DNA of 64,000 nt from Pipra filicauda (lineage: Eukaryota > Chordata > Aves > Passeriformes > Pipridae). The translations under genes and the position numbers were made by a program. Shown here one piece after another: positions 1 through 43,866 of this stretch (positions are counted from its first letter, which is position 1; every line of letters starts with the position of its first letter). The DNA is taken from contig NW_024104345.1 in assembly GCF_003945595.2 (NCBI RefSeq), forward strand, positions 496,001 to 560,000. The letters run 5' to 3'. Under the pieces are notes generated by a model. The model made no database searches and was not told the DNA's origin. It saw only the letters and a list, made by a program, of their open reading frames with translations.

Positions 1-156
1 CGAGCAGAGCGGCCCCTCTTCTCGCCTCACAGTGCGGGCTCACAGCCCATGTCCGGGCCACGGAGGCGGCTCTGGCCCCTCCCGGGAGCGCTGGAGCAGA
101 AGAGCGGCGGCTCCCCCGTCACCTGTGTCACCCATGTCACCTGTGCCGCCAGTTAC

Positions 157-293
157 CTGTACTGCCTGACAGCCAGCGCGCCCGCGGGCTCCCGAGGGAA
201 GCCGCGCAGGTGGCTGCTCAGGTACCGCTCCAAGCTGCCCTGGTCGAAGCGGTGCTGCCGCCGCACCTCACTGGTGCCCGGCTCCGCCGCCAT
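157..293 (-). CDS. ACAD11: ACAD11 coding exon 1 (acyl-CoA dehydrogenase family member 11), partial gene
   Basis: Reading the minus strand from the ATG at 293, 45 codons plus two bases run to a consensus donor (gtaact) at 156. The product begins MAAEPGTSEV and continues with FDQGSLERYL and AVRQYR, which match the known ACAD11 N-terminus (FDQ.SLE.YL...H then ..QYR), the start of its aminoglycoside-phosphotransferase-like domain. ACAD11 is a two-domain enzyme (kinase-like plus acyl-CoA dehydrogenase) linked to oxidation of long-chain and 4-hydroxy fatty acids. Only this first exon lies in the window; the rest is to the left. The frame stays open upstream to about 773, but that is GC-rich promoter sequence and the ATG at 293 fits the family start. 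The head-to-head arrangement with UBA5 matches mammals. Confidence 0.85.
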
Positions 294-636
294 CCCGGGA
301 GACTCTGCCACTGCTCGCCTCGCCCCGCCCCGCCCCGCCCCGCCCCGTCCTGTCCTGTCCTGTCCTGTCCCGTCCCACCCCGTCCCGTTCGCCGCCGCTC
401 GGAGGCGCCTCGGTCCGCCAAGGAAAGCGCTGCCCGCCCCCGGGGCTGCCGAGGCTGGTTGGCTTCTCCTGGGAGACAGCAATCCCGGGAGACAGGTACC
501 GCCTCGGTGCACACCCGCCCCCAGCCGCAGCCGGATCCCGCCCGCTCCCGCTGCCGGGTGTCGGGAGGCGGCCCCGGGATGGGAACGCCCCGGCGCTTCC
601 CGGAAGCTCCCGCGGCCGGGCAGACGTGTCACTGCC
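294..636. promoter_or_regulatory. Shared bidirectional CpG-rich promoter of ACAD11 and UBA5
   Basis: The 343 bp between the divergent start codons of ACAD11 (293) and UBA5 (637) is very GC- and CpG-rich and has no evident TATA box. It contains a run of GC boxes within the pentanucleotide array at 322-388. Both start codons sit in an ATGGCGG context. The bidirectional role is inferred from the head-to-head layout, which is also known in mammals; transcription start sites cannot be seen. Confidence 0.75.
322..388. repeat. Compound pentanucleotide repeat (GCCCC)5-(GTCCT)4-(GTCCC)2
   Basis: Five GCCCC units (322-346) are followed without loss of the 5-bp period by four GTCCT units (347-366), two GTCCC units and an imperfect ACCCC-GTCCC end. 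On the minus strand the first block reads (GGGGC)5, giving G-runs suited to a quadruplex and overlapping SP1-type GC boxes. It lies in the shared promoter. Confidence 0.9.
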
Positions 637-9682
<9,046 letters not shown>

Positions 9683-9685
9683 AAA

Positions 9686-9691
9686 AATAAA
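9686..9691 (+). terminator. Candidate UBA5 polyadenylation signal AATAAA (proximal)
   Basis: AATAAA begins only 4 bp after the UBA5 stop codon, so its use would give a very short 3' UTR. A second AATAAA is at 9935-9940. Confidence 0.45.
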
Positions 9692-9934
9692 TATTAAGTA
9701 CAACTTCAGATCAACATGGATTTTGAGAAGACCAGTCTTCTTCCTTTTTTTCTTTTTTTACCTCCAGTGAAGCTTACCTTTACCTTTCTAAAGAAGTGGA
9801 ACTGTTACAGGGGCAGGAAGGACACAGATTTACATTGTTCATATTCCGTTGTCTAGTCACTCTTTACCATACAGAGTTGTGCTACTGTAAATTTTAGTTT
9901 CTCAGCGTTGCTAGTGTCCAGATATTCAGTAGAA

Positions 9935-9940
9935 AATAAA
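9935..9940 (+). terminator. Candidate UBA5 polyadenylation signal AATAAA (distal)
   Basis: Second plus-strand AATAAA about 250 bp after the UBA5 stop codon, giving a more ordinary 3' UTR length. Which signal is used cannot be told from sequence. Confidence 0.45.
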
Positions 9941-9991
9941 AGGACATGATTTTCATGGCTGGGCTTCGCGAATGAAGATTTGGAGAAGGCT

Positions 9992-10264
9992 CTACCCACA
10001 TTTGTCACAAGCACGCTGGTGGCTAAAAAGGCCAATACGAGACAGGCACGTCCGGTTGCAAAAGGCACAGCAGAAAGACTCCTTAGGTGGTATATTCTGC
10101 AAGGCACTATTCTTTCTGCGTTGCCTTTTCTCCTCAAGGGTGATCCTGCGTGCTTTCTCAAAGGCATCAGCAGCGTTATAGATGGTGTGTCTCCAGACCT
10201 CCCGATTGGAGGCCAGAGTAGACCAGTTATGTTGATCAGTATGGCCAAGGCTGAGATGAACAAA
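9992..10264 (-). pseudogene. Stop-free frame with CCHC zinc finger, probable remnant of a non-CR1 non-LTR retrotransposon ORF
   Basis: On the minus strand 90 sense codons run without a stop from 10264 to a TAG at 9992-9994, with no in-frame ATG. The translation contains SNREVWRHTIYNAADAFEKA, then a basic stretch EEKRQRRKN, then CAFCNRTCLSRIGLFSHQRA followed by C, spaced C-x2-C-x12-H-x3-C. From memory, the chain W-R...A...F-E...R...L-E-E-K-R-x-R-R-K followed by a finger with S-R-I-G-L-x-S-H-x-R is seen at the C-terminal end of some LINE-encoded proteins. No reverse transcriptase motif lies beside it. It is downstream of both UBA5 poly(A) signals. The overlapping plus-strand frame at 9980-10450 has no such motif. 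Confidence 0.45.
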
Positions 10265-10450
10265 CTAACAAAAGCAGGCATAGGACATTATATGCCCTAT
10301 CATGTGATGAGAATAGTACCTAGTATAGGACAAGGGAAAGATGAAATCTGCTGGAGTGGACTGAGAAGGTGTAGGGCAGATGATAGTGCCTCACTCATGT
10401 TGCTGCTCCTGATTTTCCTGGCACTTGTCCTTGGTTGTTCACTGGTCTAA

Positions 10451-13400
10451 GTTCTTTGCATGAATCGTGCTGTGGCTTCTTTTTCTGAGTAATCAGAACG
10501 TTTAAGCCTTTTCATCTGCCTTAAATATCTCTGGGATGGTATTTTTTTTAAACTTTCTTACTTTTATCAATGTCTTACTACTGCTTGTCCTCAAATAGCT
10601 CCTATAGGATAATGTTTTGAGTATATTGTAAGAAGGTGAAGTCTTTTTGTTAGTATTATATTAGCAGACTGTATATTAGCATGCCACTATTTCAGCTGGC
10701 AGATGCTTTTCATAAACAAAAGTACGGGCAACATTGGAAAGAACAGATTTTGTCTCTCTCTTCTAAAATCTAAATATTATATTTTTGTTGGTTATTGAAA
10801 GTTTAGCTGTAATTCTGATCCCTTCCCATCATATGGGCTATATGAAGGAATTACCACATGTTAAACTACATCTTATAGTGCCAGTACCCTGCAGAACTGG
10901 AAGGATCAATTTAAAATATTTTAACTACTGTGGCCGTCTGATCCAGAACCTGATCATTATTTCAGTTTGGCTTAGAAGGTAAATTTCAGAAATTACCTTA
11001 GAAGGTAATTCTCAGTGTAATACAGGTATTTCTAAGTTGGGCTCTTCAAAAAACTTTTCCACAGCATGATGCAGCCAACACAGAACCAGCTAGCGATGGT
11101 AGTAGCAGTATCGGAGCAACATGTTAAGAGAGCGCAATATTGTGGCGGTGCTTCTGCTGCTTAGGGCAGCTGAATGAATACTTAGTGAAAAAATGTTTCA
11201 CTTCTTTAGCAATGGTTACAGACTTCAAAATCTGTTTCCTCCACAGCTGACATCAGGTTATATTATACACATAAAAATCATCTCCGAAGGTAGTGAGGGA
11301 GGTTTTAGGTGGGTTTTGAGTGGGTTGCATTATACTGTAAAATGGAACTGGGTTTTCTGTTTGTTTGGTTTGGTTTTTTTAATTGAGTTCAGTTTTGGAG
11401 AAACCAGATCTTAGAATGAACTGTAAAGAGGGATGGGAAATAGAAAAATGAGACCATTAGAAAGGTTCATACTTGAATCTGTGTTACCAAGTCTGTGTTA
11501 GCTTCATACAAGTGTCATTTTAAGCGTTATTTACATTTCTGTGTGACTTCACCTTTTTGTTGGGAACAATAACAGTGAGGCACGCGCCTGGCTCTGGAGA
11601 TCCTGAGGCAAATGGCTGAACTCATTTCTACAACAGCTCAGCTCATCTGGAGTCTTAACTGTTTGGCTGACATGACTGCTATCACATGATTGACAGCTTT
11701 ACAAGAGGCAACTTCACATACACTTTTATGAGCAAATTAATATACTTTTGTATGTCCAATTACAGAGTAAACAAAATGGTTCTCATGTTACTTTCAGACT
11801 TTCAACTTGTATATACACAAAAAATTTGAAATAATCAGAAAATACATTAAGATGATTGTATGTGCCAATGGTTAAGTTATTTAAAAATAAACAGCATCAA
11901 AAAAACCCAAATTTTAAGGATTCTTTTTTTAATTAAAAAGACATTTACAAGTATAATCTACTCCAACTGTAAAATATAATAGAAAATTTATTACTTCTTT
12001 TGTTACGAGCTAACAAATTAAAGCACATTGCCATGGTTAAGTCCAGCTTTATTTGGCAGTCTTATAAAAGAAGTTTTCAGTTTTTACAGTGTCGCATGAA
12101 TGTTGATGAATAAAATCTTGATATTCTGCCTGTGTAATTAAATCTCCCTTGAAGCTGGTGACCCTCAGTTTTGAGGAGGAATTATCCTACACAGAATTAT
12201 TACCTGGCATACATCATATATATAAATTACTTTTCCTTACTGTCCATGAGGTGCAACTACAGGGACAGCTGTCTTGTGAGCACACAGTGGCTACAGCTGA
12301 CACGTGGCCATAGGATTCTTAGTCCTACGTGATCCTGCTTTACTTTCTGTAGTCAAGTCTAATGTAACACTGAAGATCTAGAAAGTTGCTTCTTATTTAA
12401 ATCAGAAACATTAAGGAAAACTATTCAGGAGAGCAAGATACATCATTTTACATGTTAAAATCAGAACAGAGGTGACAGACGAGATATCTGGTAATTCTTT
12501 AGAGAAGGGATTTACCAGATCTAGGAACAGCAGGCAAGGAACTAAGTAGGTTGAGGGTTTTTGGTTGGTGTTTGTTTTCCCTTTTGCCCCTCTCGTTAAT
12601 TGGTAACAATCCTGCAAAGAAACTTTCCCATTTTCAAAACTCTTCAAGGTGGCTGGAATACAGTGGTCAAATTCCTGCTTTGATTAAAAACCCACTTTCT
12701 GAATAAGAGGAAAATATCCAGAGAGCTATTAGGAAGTGCCAACTCTTGTTGCTGTATCATAATATCTTCAAGAGCTATTTTTGATTTTTTTTTTCAAACT
12801 AAATCTTCATGTTAAAAATCAAATTTGAGCTGTATATTTGTGCTGTCAGTTTCAGATACTGTTTCTTTTGCCAAGTTAGAGCCTTATTCAAATATTAAAA
12901 TCCTCCTAACTAGAATAAGGGCTGAAATGGGTTATATTTAATTCTGCTCCAAAAGAGGGAAAACACAGGGTGCAAGGTAAGTACCCCTTGGAGCTGAAGA
13001 CCATTTGCATTTTTCAAACTGGATCAAATAAGTCTTTACATTAGTTGCCTCTGAAACATTATAGTGAGGTTTCAATTAATTTTCCACTTATATTCATTTT
13101 TTAATAAAAAGTATGTATTTAAATTGATTCATGGATTTGTGCACTGTATGAGAACAGACTTCAAACTGATTTCTTCCACATGACTATGGTGTTAAGAAAT
13201 ACAAGAGGCAGGTAGATTGGTTTATCATCTCTTTATCTGATGGCAAACTATTTTGAATCACTAGGTTTTCCCAGCAAATACACTGTTGTATTTTAAGGGA
13301 TTCAGTGAGATTAAATAGTGAGAGTATCACTAAAGGTTTAACAACAGGGAATTGGGTCATAATCATTCCAATTCCTCACTGGAAATATTTTTACTGAACA

Positions 13401-14020
13401 GAGTGGAATCTGACAACGGCTTTAACTGTAGATGATGATATATTTAGATACGTTAGCTTCCCAAGGAAAGCAATTAATTTTGCACAAGTCCCTTGAATGC
13501 AAGTTTGCTTAAAGCTGAAATAACCCTGCAGGCAAAACTTTTGGTGGAACTGTATTTTCAAAAATTTTTCAAAATTACCATCTCTTCAGAAACAACTTTA
13601 AAGGTTTCTGAAAAGGGAGAAAGGATTGATGAAGCAAAAATACACAAATCCTCTAAGCCATGCTATTACAGCACAGAAATAAGAACTACCCCATAGAGTT
13701 TATACAAGGGGTTCAGCTTAACTTGTTATAATCCTGGCACTTAGGCTAAGAGGTATCAAGTCCATGTTCTTGGTATTACCTATAACTTGAGCTAGCAACT
13801 AATATGTGCACCTATATACAATGAAAGCAGCTCACTTCGTACCATACAGCCTGCAAAGTTGGAGGATTTCAAGCTGAAACATTTGTTTTCCTGTCATTCG
13901 TGAAGACAGGTGTCAGTACCAAAATAGTATGTAATCCTTGGAAAAATGGATTTGTCTTGCAAATTTTCTGTCTGCTTTAAAATACCAATAGACACTGCAT
14001 TTTCTTGGAGCAGGTTCATA
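10451..14020. other. Convergent 3' interval between UBA5 and NPHP3, including NPHP3 3' UTR
   Basis: AT-rich sequence with no supported coding frame. The part nearest 14020 should be NPHP3 3' UTR. No CR1 or other recognisable mobile element was seen. Confidence 0.6.
12048..12053 (-). terminator. Possible NPHP3 polyadenylation signal
   Basis: TTTATT on the plus strand (AATAAA on the minus) about 2 kb past the NPHP3 stop codon; another is at 11987-11992. I did not find a closer perfect hexamer, but variant signals were not excluded. Confidence 0.3.
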
Positions 14021-39513
<25,493 letters not shown>

Positions 39514-39880
39514 GGCCCCGCTCCCGCCGCCGGGCGCGGCTCTAACCCCGGGCCATGCGGCCGGAGCCTCCGGCGGGACCTGGCGGCGAGGACGTGCCCG
39601 GGGCGGAGCGTTGCCGGCTGCGGCTGCGGGACATGGTCCGCTCCATGCGCCGGCCGGACGGGGAAGGGAGAGCGGGAGGAAGCTGCCCCGCGGGCCGCCT
39701 CTCTCCCTCCTTCCCTTCCTCTCCCGCTCCCGCCCCGTCCCACGGCGGCTCCCTGCTTGGGAACGCTGCTGGAGCAGCCCGGGAGGGGGAGCGCGAGCCG
39801 TCCCTCCAGGCTGGGGAAAGGCGGAGGGAATCTGCTCCTTTCAGGAAAAGTGACGAGGGTTTAAGTTTTTGCTGTTGAAA
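39514..39880 (-). promoter_or_regulatory. NPHP3 CpG-island promoter region
   Basis: CpG- and GC-rich sequence directly upstream of the NPHP3 ATG, with GC boxes (for example GGGGCGGAGC near 39600) and a GTTGCC half-site at 39610-39615 of the kind bound by RFX factors at ciliary genes. The start site and activity are inferred from position and composition only. Confidence 0.6.
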
Positions 39881-39968
39881 ACGAGCAAATGTGAGGTCCC
39901 GGCAAACTTTCCCGCTGGCACCATCTCAGGCTCGCCGGCGAACCCTCAGCCCCGCCGGTCAGCGCCAG

Positions 39969-40052
39969 CAAAAAAAACCCAAAAAAAACAAAAAACGCAA
40001 CCACACACACACACGAAAAAAACCCACACGCACACACAAAAAACCCCAAAGT
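39969..40052. repeat. A-rich and CA-rich low-complexity tract
   Basis: Runs of A separated by CCC, then a short (CA)n block, GAAAAAAACCC and a second CA block. It is upstream of the NPHP3 promoter and marks the edge of its CpG-rich region. Confidence 0.85.
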
Positions 40053-41904
40053 GTCCGTTTTCTTCTTGCCGTTTCCATTTCTCCTCTCTCGGTAACCCGC
40101 CCCGGAGCCGTCAGGCTGCGGCGCACCGTGGGCTGGTCTACACGCTCACATCGCCCAGTTCTCGACCGAACAGGGAGGTGCACGCAGGTTGTGCCACAAG
40201 CTTTTGCGTTGTAGAGACCTTGAGGGTGAATTATCTCTCACCACCAAGAAATTGTGACTTTCAGAGCAGCTGGCACTCACCAAGGAAGATCTGAGTGAGC
40301 AGATAGTGGGTCCACCAAAAGGCGAGTGTTGGGTACGTCACAACCAAGTTCAGTGCCGGCACCTCGCCCTGCCTCTGGGCCTCACGTAAAACTCGTGAAT
40401 TCTCTGAACATCTTCCCTTTCAGGAATAAGGCAATTGTGGATTAGCTGCCCCTTAAATTATCCTAATGTCATTTTCCCTCTCTATCTCTCCAAAAACCCT
40501 GTTTGGTTCCTTCACCCAGCCTAGGGATTTCAGCAGAACAGATCCCCGTGCCTGAGGAGAACGTCCATTTGTTCCCAAGTCTCAGAACCTGGCCTACCTT
40601 TGGCATAAATAACAAAAATGTCACTACCTTAAAATAGATTTTGCCTCACTTATTACCAGGGGAATAATTTCCTCTTAACAAAGAAAAAAAATCTTAGAAA
40701 TGTCTCTCCGATGAGACATCTCTGAGTTTCAAAATCTATTGGAAGGGGAAATTACTTTTGTATACAGTAGGAGAAATAAAAAATGTTGGTTTACTTCCCT
40801 GAGTAAAAACTTGGGTTTGGGGAATATGTGCTGTTTGCCCTGATTTTCCCCCTTTGTTTTCATGTAGAAAAAATAATTTCTTGAATGAATATCATTTATT
40901 GATAACTCATATCTGTGATCTAGTCCACTTAAACCCTGCTTCTGTGAGAAAGACAGATACAGAATATGTGACAATTGTGGGAAGAGGAAGGGTGCCACTA
41001 TGTTTTCTCTAATATTGACACTAGCATAGCCTCTTCAGTATTAGATGATTCAGCAAATAAGCCTGTAATTCTGTAACAAAGCAAAGGCTCTTGGTTTCTT
41101 CATTTGCATTTTGATACCAGGCTGTTTCTCCACTTCACTCCTGTTTGAGCTCTGGGAATAATTAAAATACGTTCGTGCTGGTGCTTGGACTGATTTATTC
41201 TTATATTCTGAGTTCACGAATGTCAAAATCTCCAAATTTTAAACCTCAAATGAAAACTGTAGTATTTTAAGAGCTCCTGAATTCCTTCTAATAATCCACT
41301 TGACATTAACAAATAGATCGGAAGAACTATAAATGCTGTTTCTCTAATGATGCTTCTGGGTGCATTATGAAATTTTTATGGTTAGTGAAAACCATATTAG
41401 CACAATCCTTTCCAAACAGGAAAATTACACTGCTTTCCTGTTGCTTCATGGATTGGTTTTTCCTAATGTTTAGAGATTAGAATAGCTTGTTTCAATATGT
41501 AATTTGCAAACTAACAAAGATTGCTTTAGATCACCGATTAGGTCAATTCAGAAAGGAATCCAACTGTTCATTGCACAAATGTCGGAAACAATGTCTCAGA
41601 ATGTCTGAGGATAAGCTTAAAGAGAGAAAGTCTTAACTTTCAGAAATTAATTGACCTAGAAAATCATTCACTGAAGAAAACACCATAGCAAGTTCTTTAA
41701 AAATTTCTTTGTATTGTTATGTTATTTTTTTAAGCTTCAATTAGAGCATCCCAATCCTTAGTCATTTGAAGACATTGACACTGGGTGACTGTGCCAAGTA
41801 GTTCTTTACCAGTCAGTGAAGATATCTGAGATACTTGAGCAGCTTCATGTTTACCATTTCTATTATTTACTTAATTTAGACAGTTTATTAAAATATTCCA
41901 TGTA
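40053..41904. other. Intergenic, nothing recognised
   Basis: GC-rich for the first few hundred bases (outer edge of the NPHP3 CpG island), then AT-rich. No supported coding frame, RNA gene or repeat family. Confidence 0.5.
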
Positions 41905-42480
41905 TGAGATATGCTGGGTGCAACTGAGCACACACCACTCACTCATTTACTACTCCAACCTAGTGGGATGGGGAAGAGAATTAGAGGAGCAAAAGTAAGA
42001 AAAACTTTTGGGTCAAGATAAAGACAATTACTGGAGGAAAGAGAGAGAGAGAAAAAAAAAGAAAGCGAAACAACCAACCAAGTGATTCAGAGGTGGTCAC
42101 TCACCACCTCTCACCAGCAGACCAATGTCCAGCCAGTCTCTAGGGAACAGCTTCTTTGGAAAGGTGAGCTCCAAGCTTTATTACTGAGCATCATGTTATA
42201 TGGCATGGAATATGCCTTTGCCTAGTCTGGGTCAGCTGTTCTGGCTATGTCCCCTCCCAACCTTTTTCACACCCTCAGTCTTCACACTGGTGGGCAGAGT
42301 GAGTAGCAGAGAGGGACTTGATGCTCTCCACTTCTTGTTAGGACAGTTCTGCAACAGCTAAAAGATCAGTGTGTTATCAACACTGTTTTAGTCACAAATC
42401 TAAAAGACAGCACCTTGTGGCTGCAGGCTGCTATGAGGAAAACCAGATCTATCTCAGCCAGACGTGGTACAGAGGTATCT
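41905..42480. mobile_element. Degenerate avian endogenous-retrovirus-derived repeat (LTR or LTR-adjacent)
   Basis: Noncoding segment that I recognise from memory as a diverged copy of a repeat common in bird genomes: a purine-rich stretch after ACTTTTGGGTCAAGATAAAG, then ACCAATGTCCAGCCAGTCTC, GGCATGGAATATGCCTTTGC, GGGTCAGCTGTTCTGGCT and ATCAACACTGTTTTAGTCAC. I link the family to endogenous retroviral LTR sequence but cannot name the subfamily or orientation. No retroviral reading frame is present. Confidence 0.5.
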
Positions 42481-43579
42481 GTCAGATGAGCACTTGTACT
42501 TTGTAATGCTGCTTCATTACTTCAGCTGTAACAGAAGCAGTCTGCTTTCCATCCCTTAATCCACATAATGAGAAATACAGTACATTGGCTGATCCTCTGA
42601 CAAATTTACTCTTCTATCTACCCCTTCAGCATCAGTATGTAATCAGTACTCCTGATCCACAATGGAACACCTGCTCTGCCGATGCTCTCCCCCTACTGAG
42701 ACTATGGTTGGGTTTTTTTTTTAAAGTGTGCATTACTTAGAAGCCCATAGACTTTCATGCTTCATGTCATAAGCAATTTTGTGCAAACATTCTAAATATT
42801 TTATTTGATGTTAATTAAAATCTGCTGGGCTACTGTTTAAAAATATTTATATGGAGTCTGCAGGGGTATTGCTTTTATTGCTACATGATGTATCATTGAA
42901 GTTTCTTACTCTTTATTTCATTTTAGGAGTCATTGGTGACTGTTAACAAACAAAATCTATAGATATAAGGGTCTGTCCCATAGAGAAAAGTACAACTGCA
43001 AGAATTAGACCTGTGAAAGAAGATTGGTTTTTTTACATGTATTATTAAGTTCAGCTGCAAGTTATCAGATACTCATTTTATAAAATAATATCTCTGATAT
43101 GTTATTACTTACCCATTCGAGTAAAATTTAATGTACAAGGTCAGGATACAGCAAGATAAGAGGAAGCTCATGAAGATTTGAAGATGATAGTTTGCCACAG
43201 ATTGACTACCCAGTAAAAATAAAAGTTGCTATGATTAGAATGAATGTTGATAATGACCTGAAAGCAGAAGATGCTTTAAATGAAAGGCAAGTGACCAAAC
43301 TTCTGCACAACATCCTTTTTGTTAATTCAGATGCTGGAGTGACCTTTAAGGCTATATACCACAAGCATAAGCAAAGTGTGTTAGAAATCCTTCATAAATC
43401 CCTGTTAAAATGTTTGTACCTACACTGAATGAAGTTGATAGTATTTTATTATTTCACTCTTTATTAAAAAATATCTGTGTCTGATGGAACATGATTAAGA
43501 GATTTCTGTTGAGGACACAGTGAAAAGATATAGAATGGTAATTTGTGAAATATTGCTTTTGTCCTGAATTATACAGACT
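42481..43579. other. Intergenic, nothing recognised
   Basis: AT-rich. A 78-codon open frame at 43192-43428 resembles no protein that I know and has no splice or promoter context. Confidence 0.45.
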
Positions 43580-43866
43580 TTTTGCAAGGGCATGTGGTGA
43601 TAGCACAAAGGGAAATGACTTTAAGTTTAAAGAGGGTAGATTTAGATTAGCTATTGGGAAAAAATATTGTGAGGGTGGTGAGGCACTGGAACAATTTGCT
43701 CAGAGAAGCTGTGGGTGTCCCATCCCTGGAAATGTTCCATGCCATGCTGGATGGAGCTTTGAGCAACCTGGTCTAGTGGAAGATCTCCTGGCCCATGGCC
43801 CATGGCACTAGATGATTTTTAAGGTCACTTCTAACCCAAGCCCTTCTATGAGTCTATGATTCTGTG
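43580..43866 (+). mobile_element. CR1 LINE 3' fragment, old
   Basis: Decoded fragments resemble the CR1 C-terminus (FKFKEGRFRLAIGKKY, then a CATCCCTGGA block) and the segment ends AGGTCACTTCTAACCCAAGC...CTATGATTCTGTG, the usual CR1 3' UTR and tail. Confidence 0.8.

Noticed and set aside
9980..10450. 156-codon plus-strand frame downstream of UBA5
   Set aside because: It overlaps the antisense zinc-finger frame and has no family signature; the conserved-looking pattern is in the minus frame at 9992-10264.
43192..43428. 78-codon frame with a protein-like Lys/Asp/Asn composition
   Set aside because: I cannot relate it to a known protein, and the surrounding sequence is featureless.
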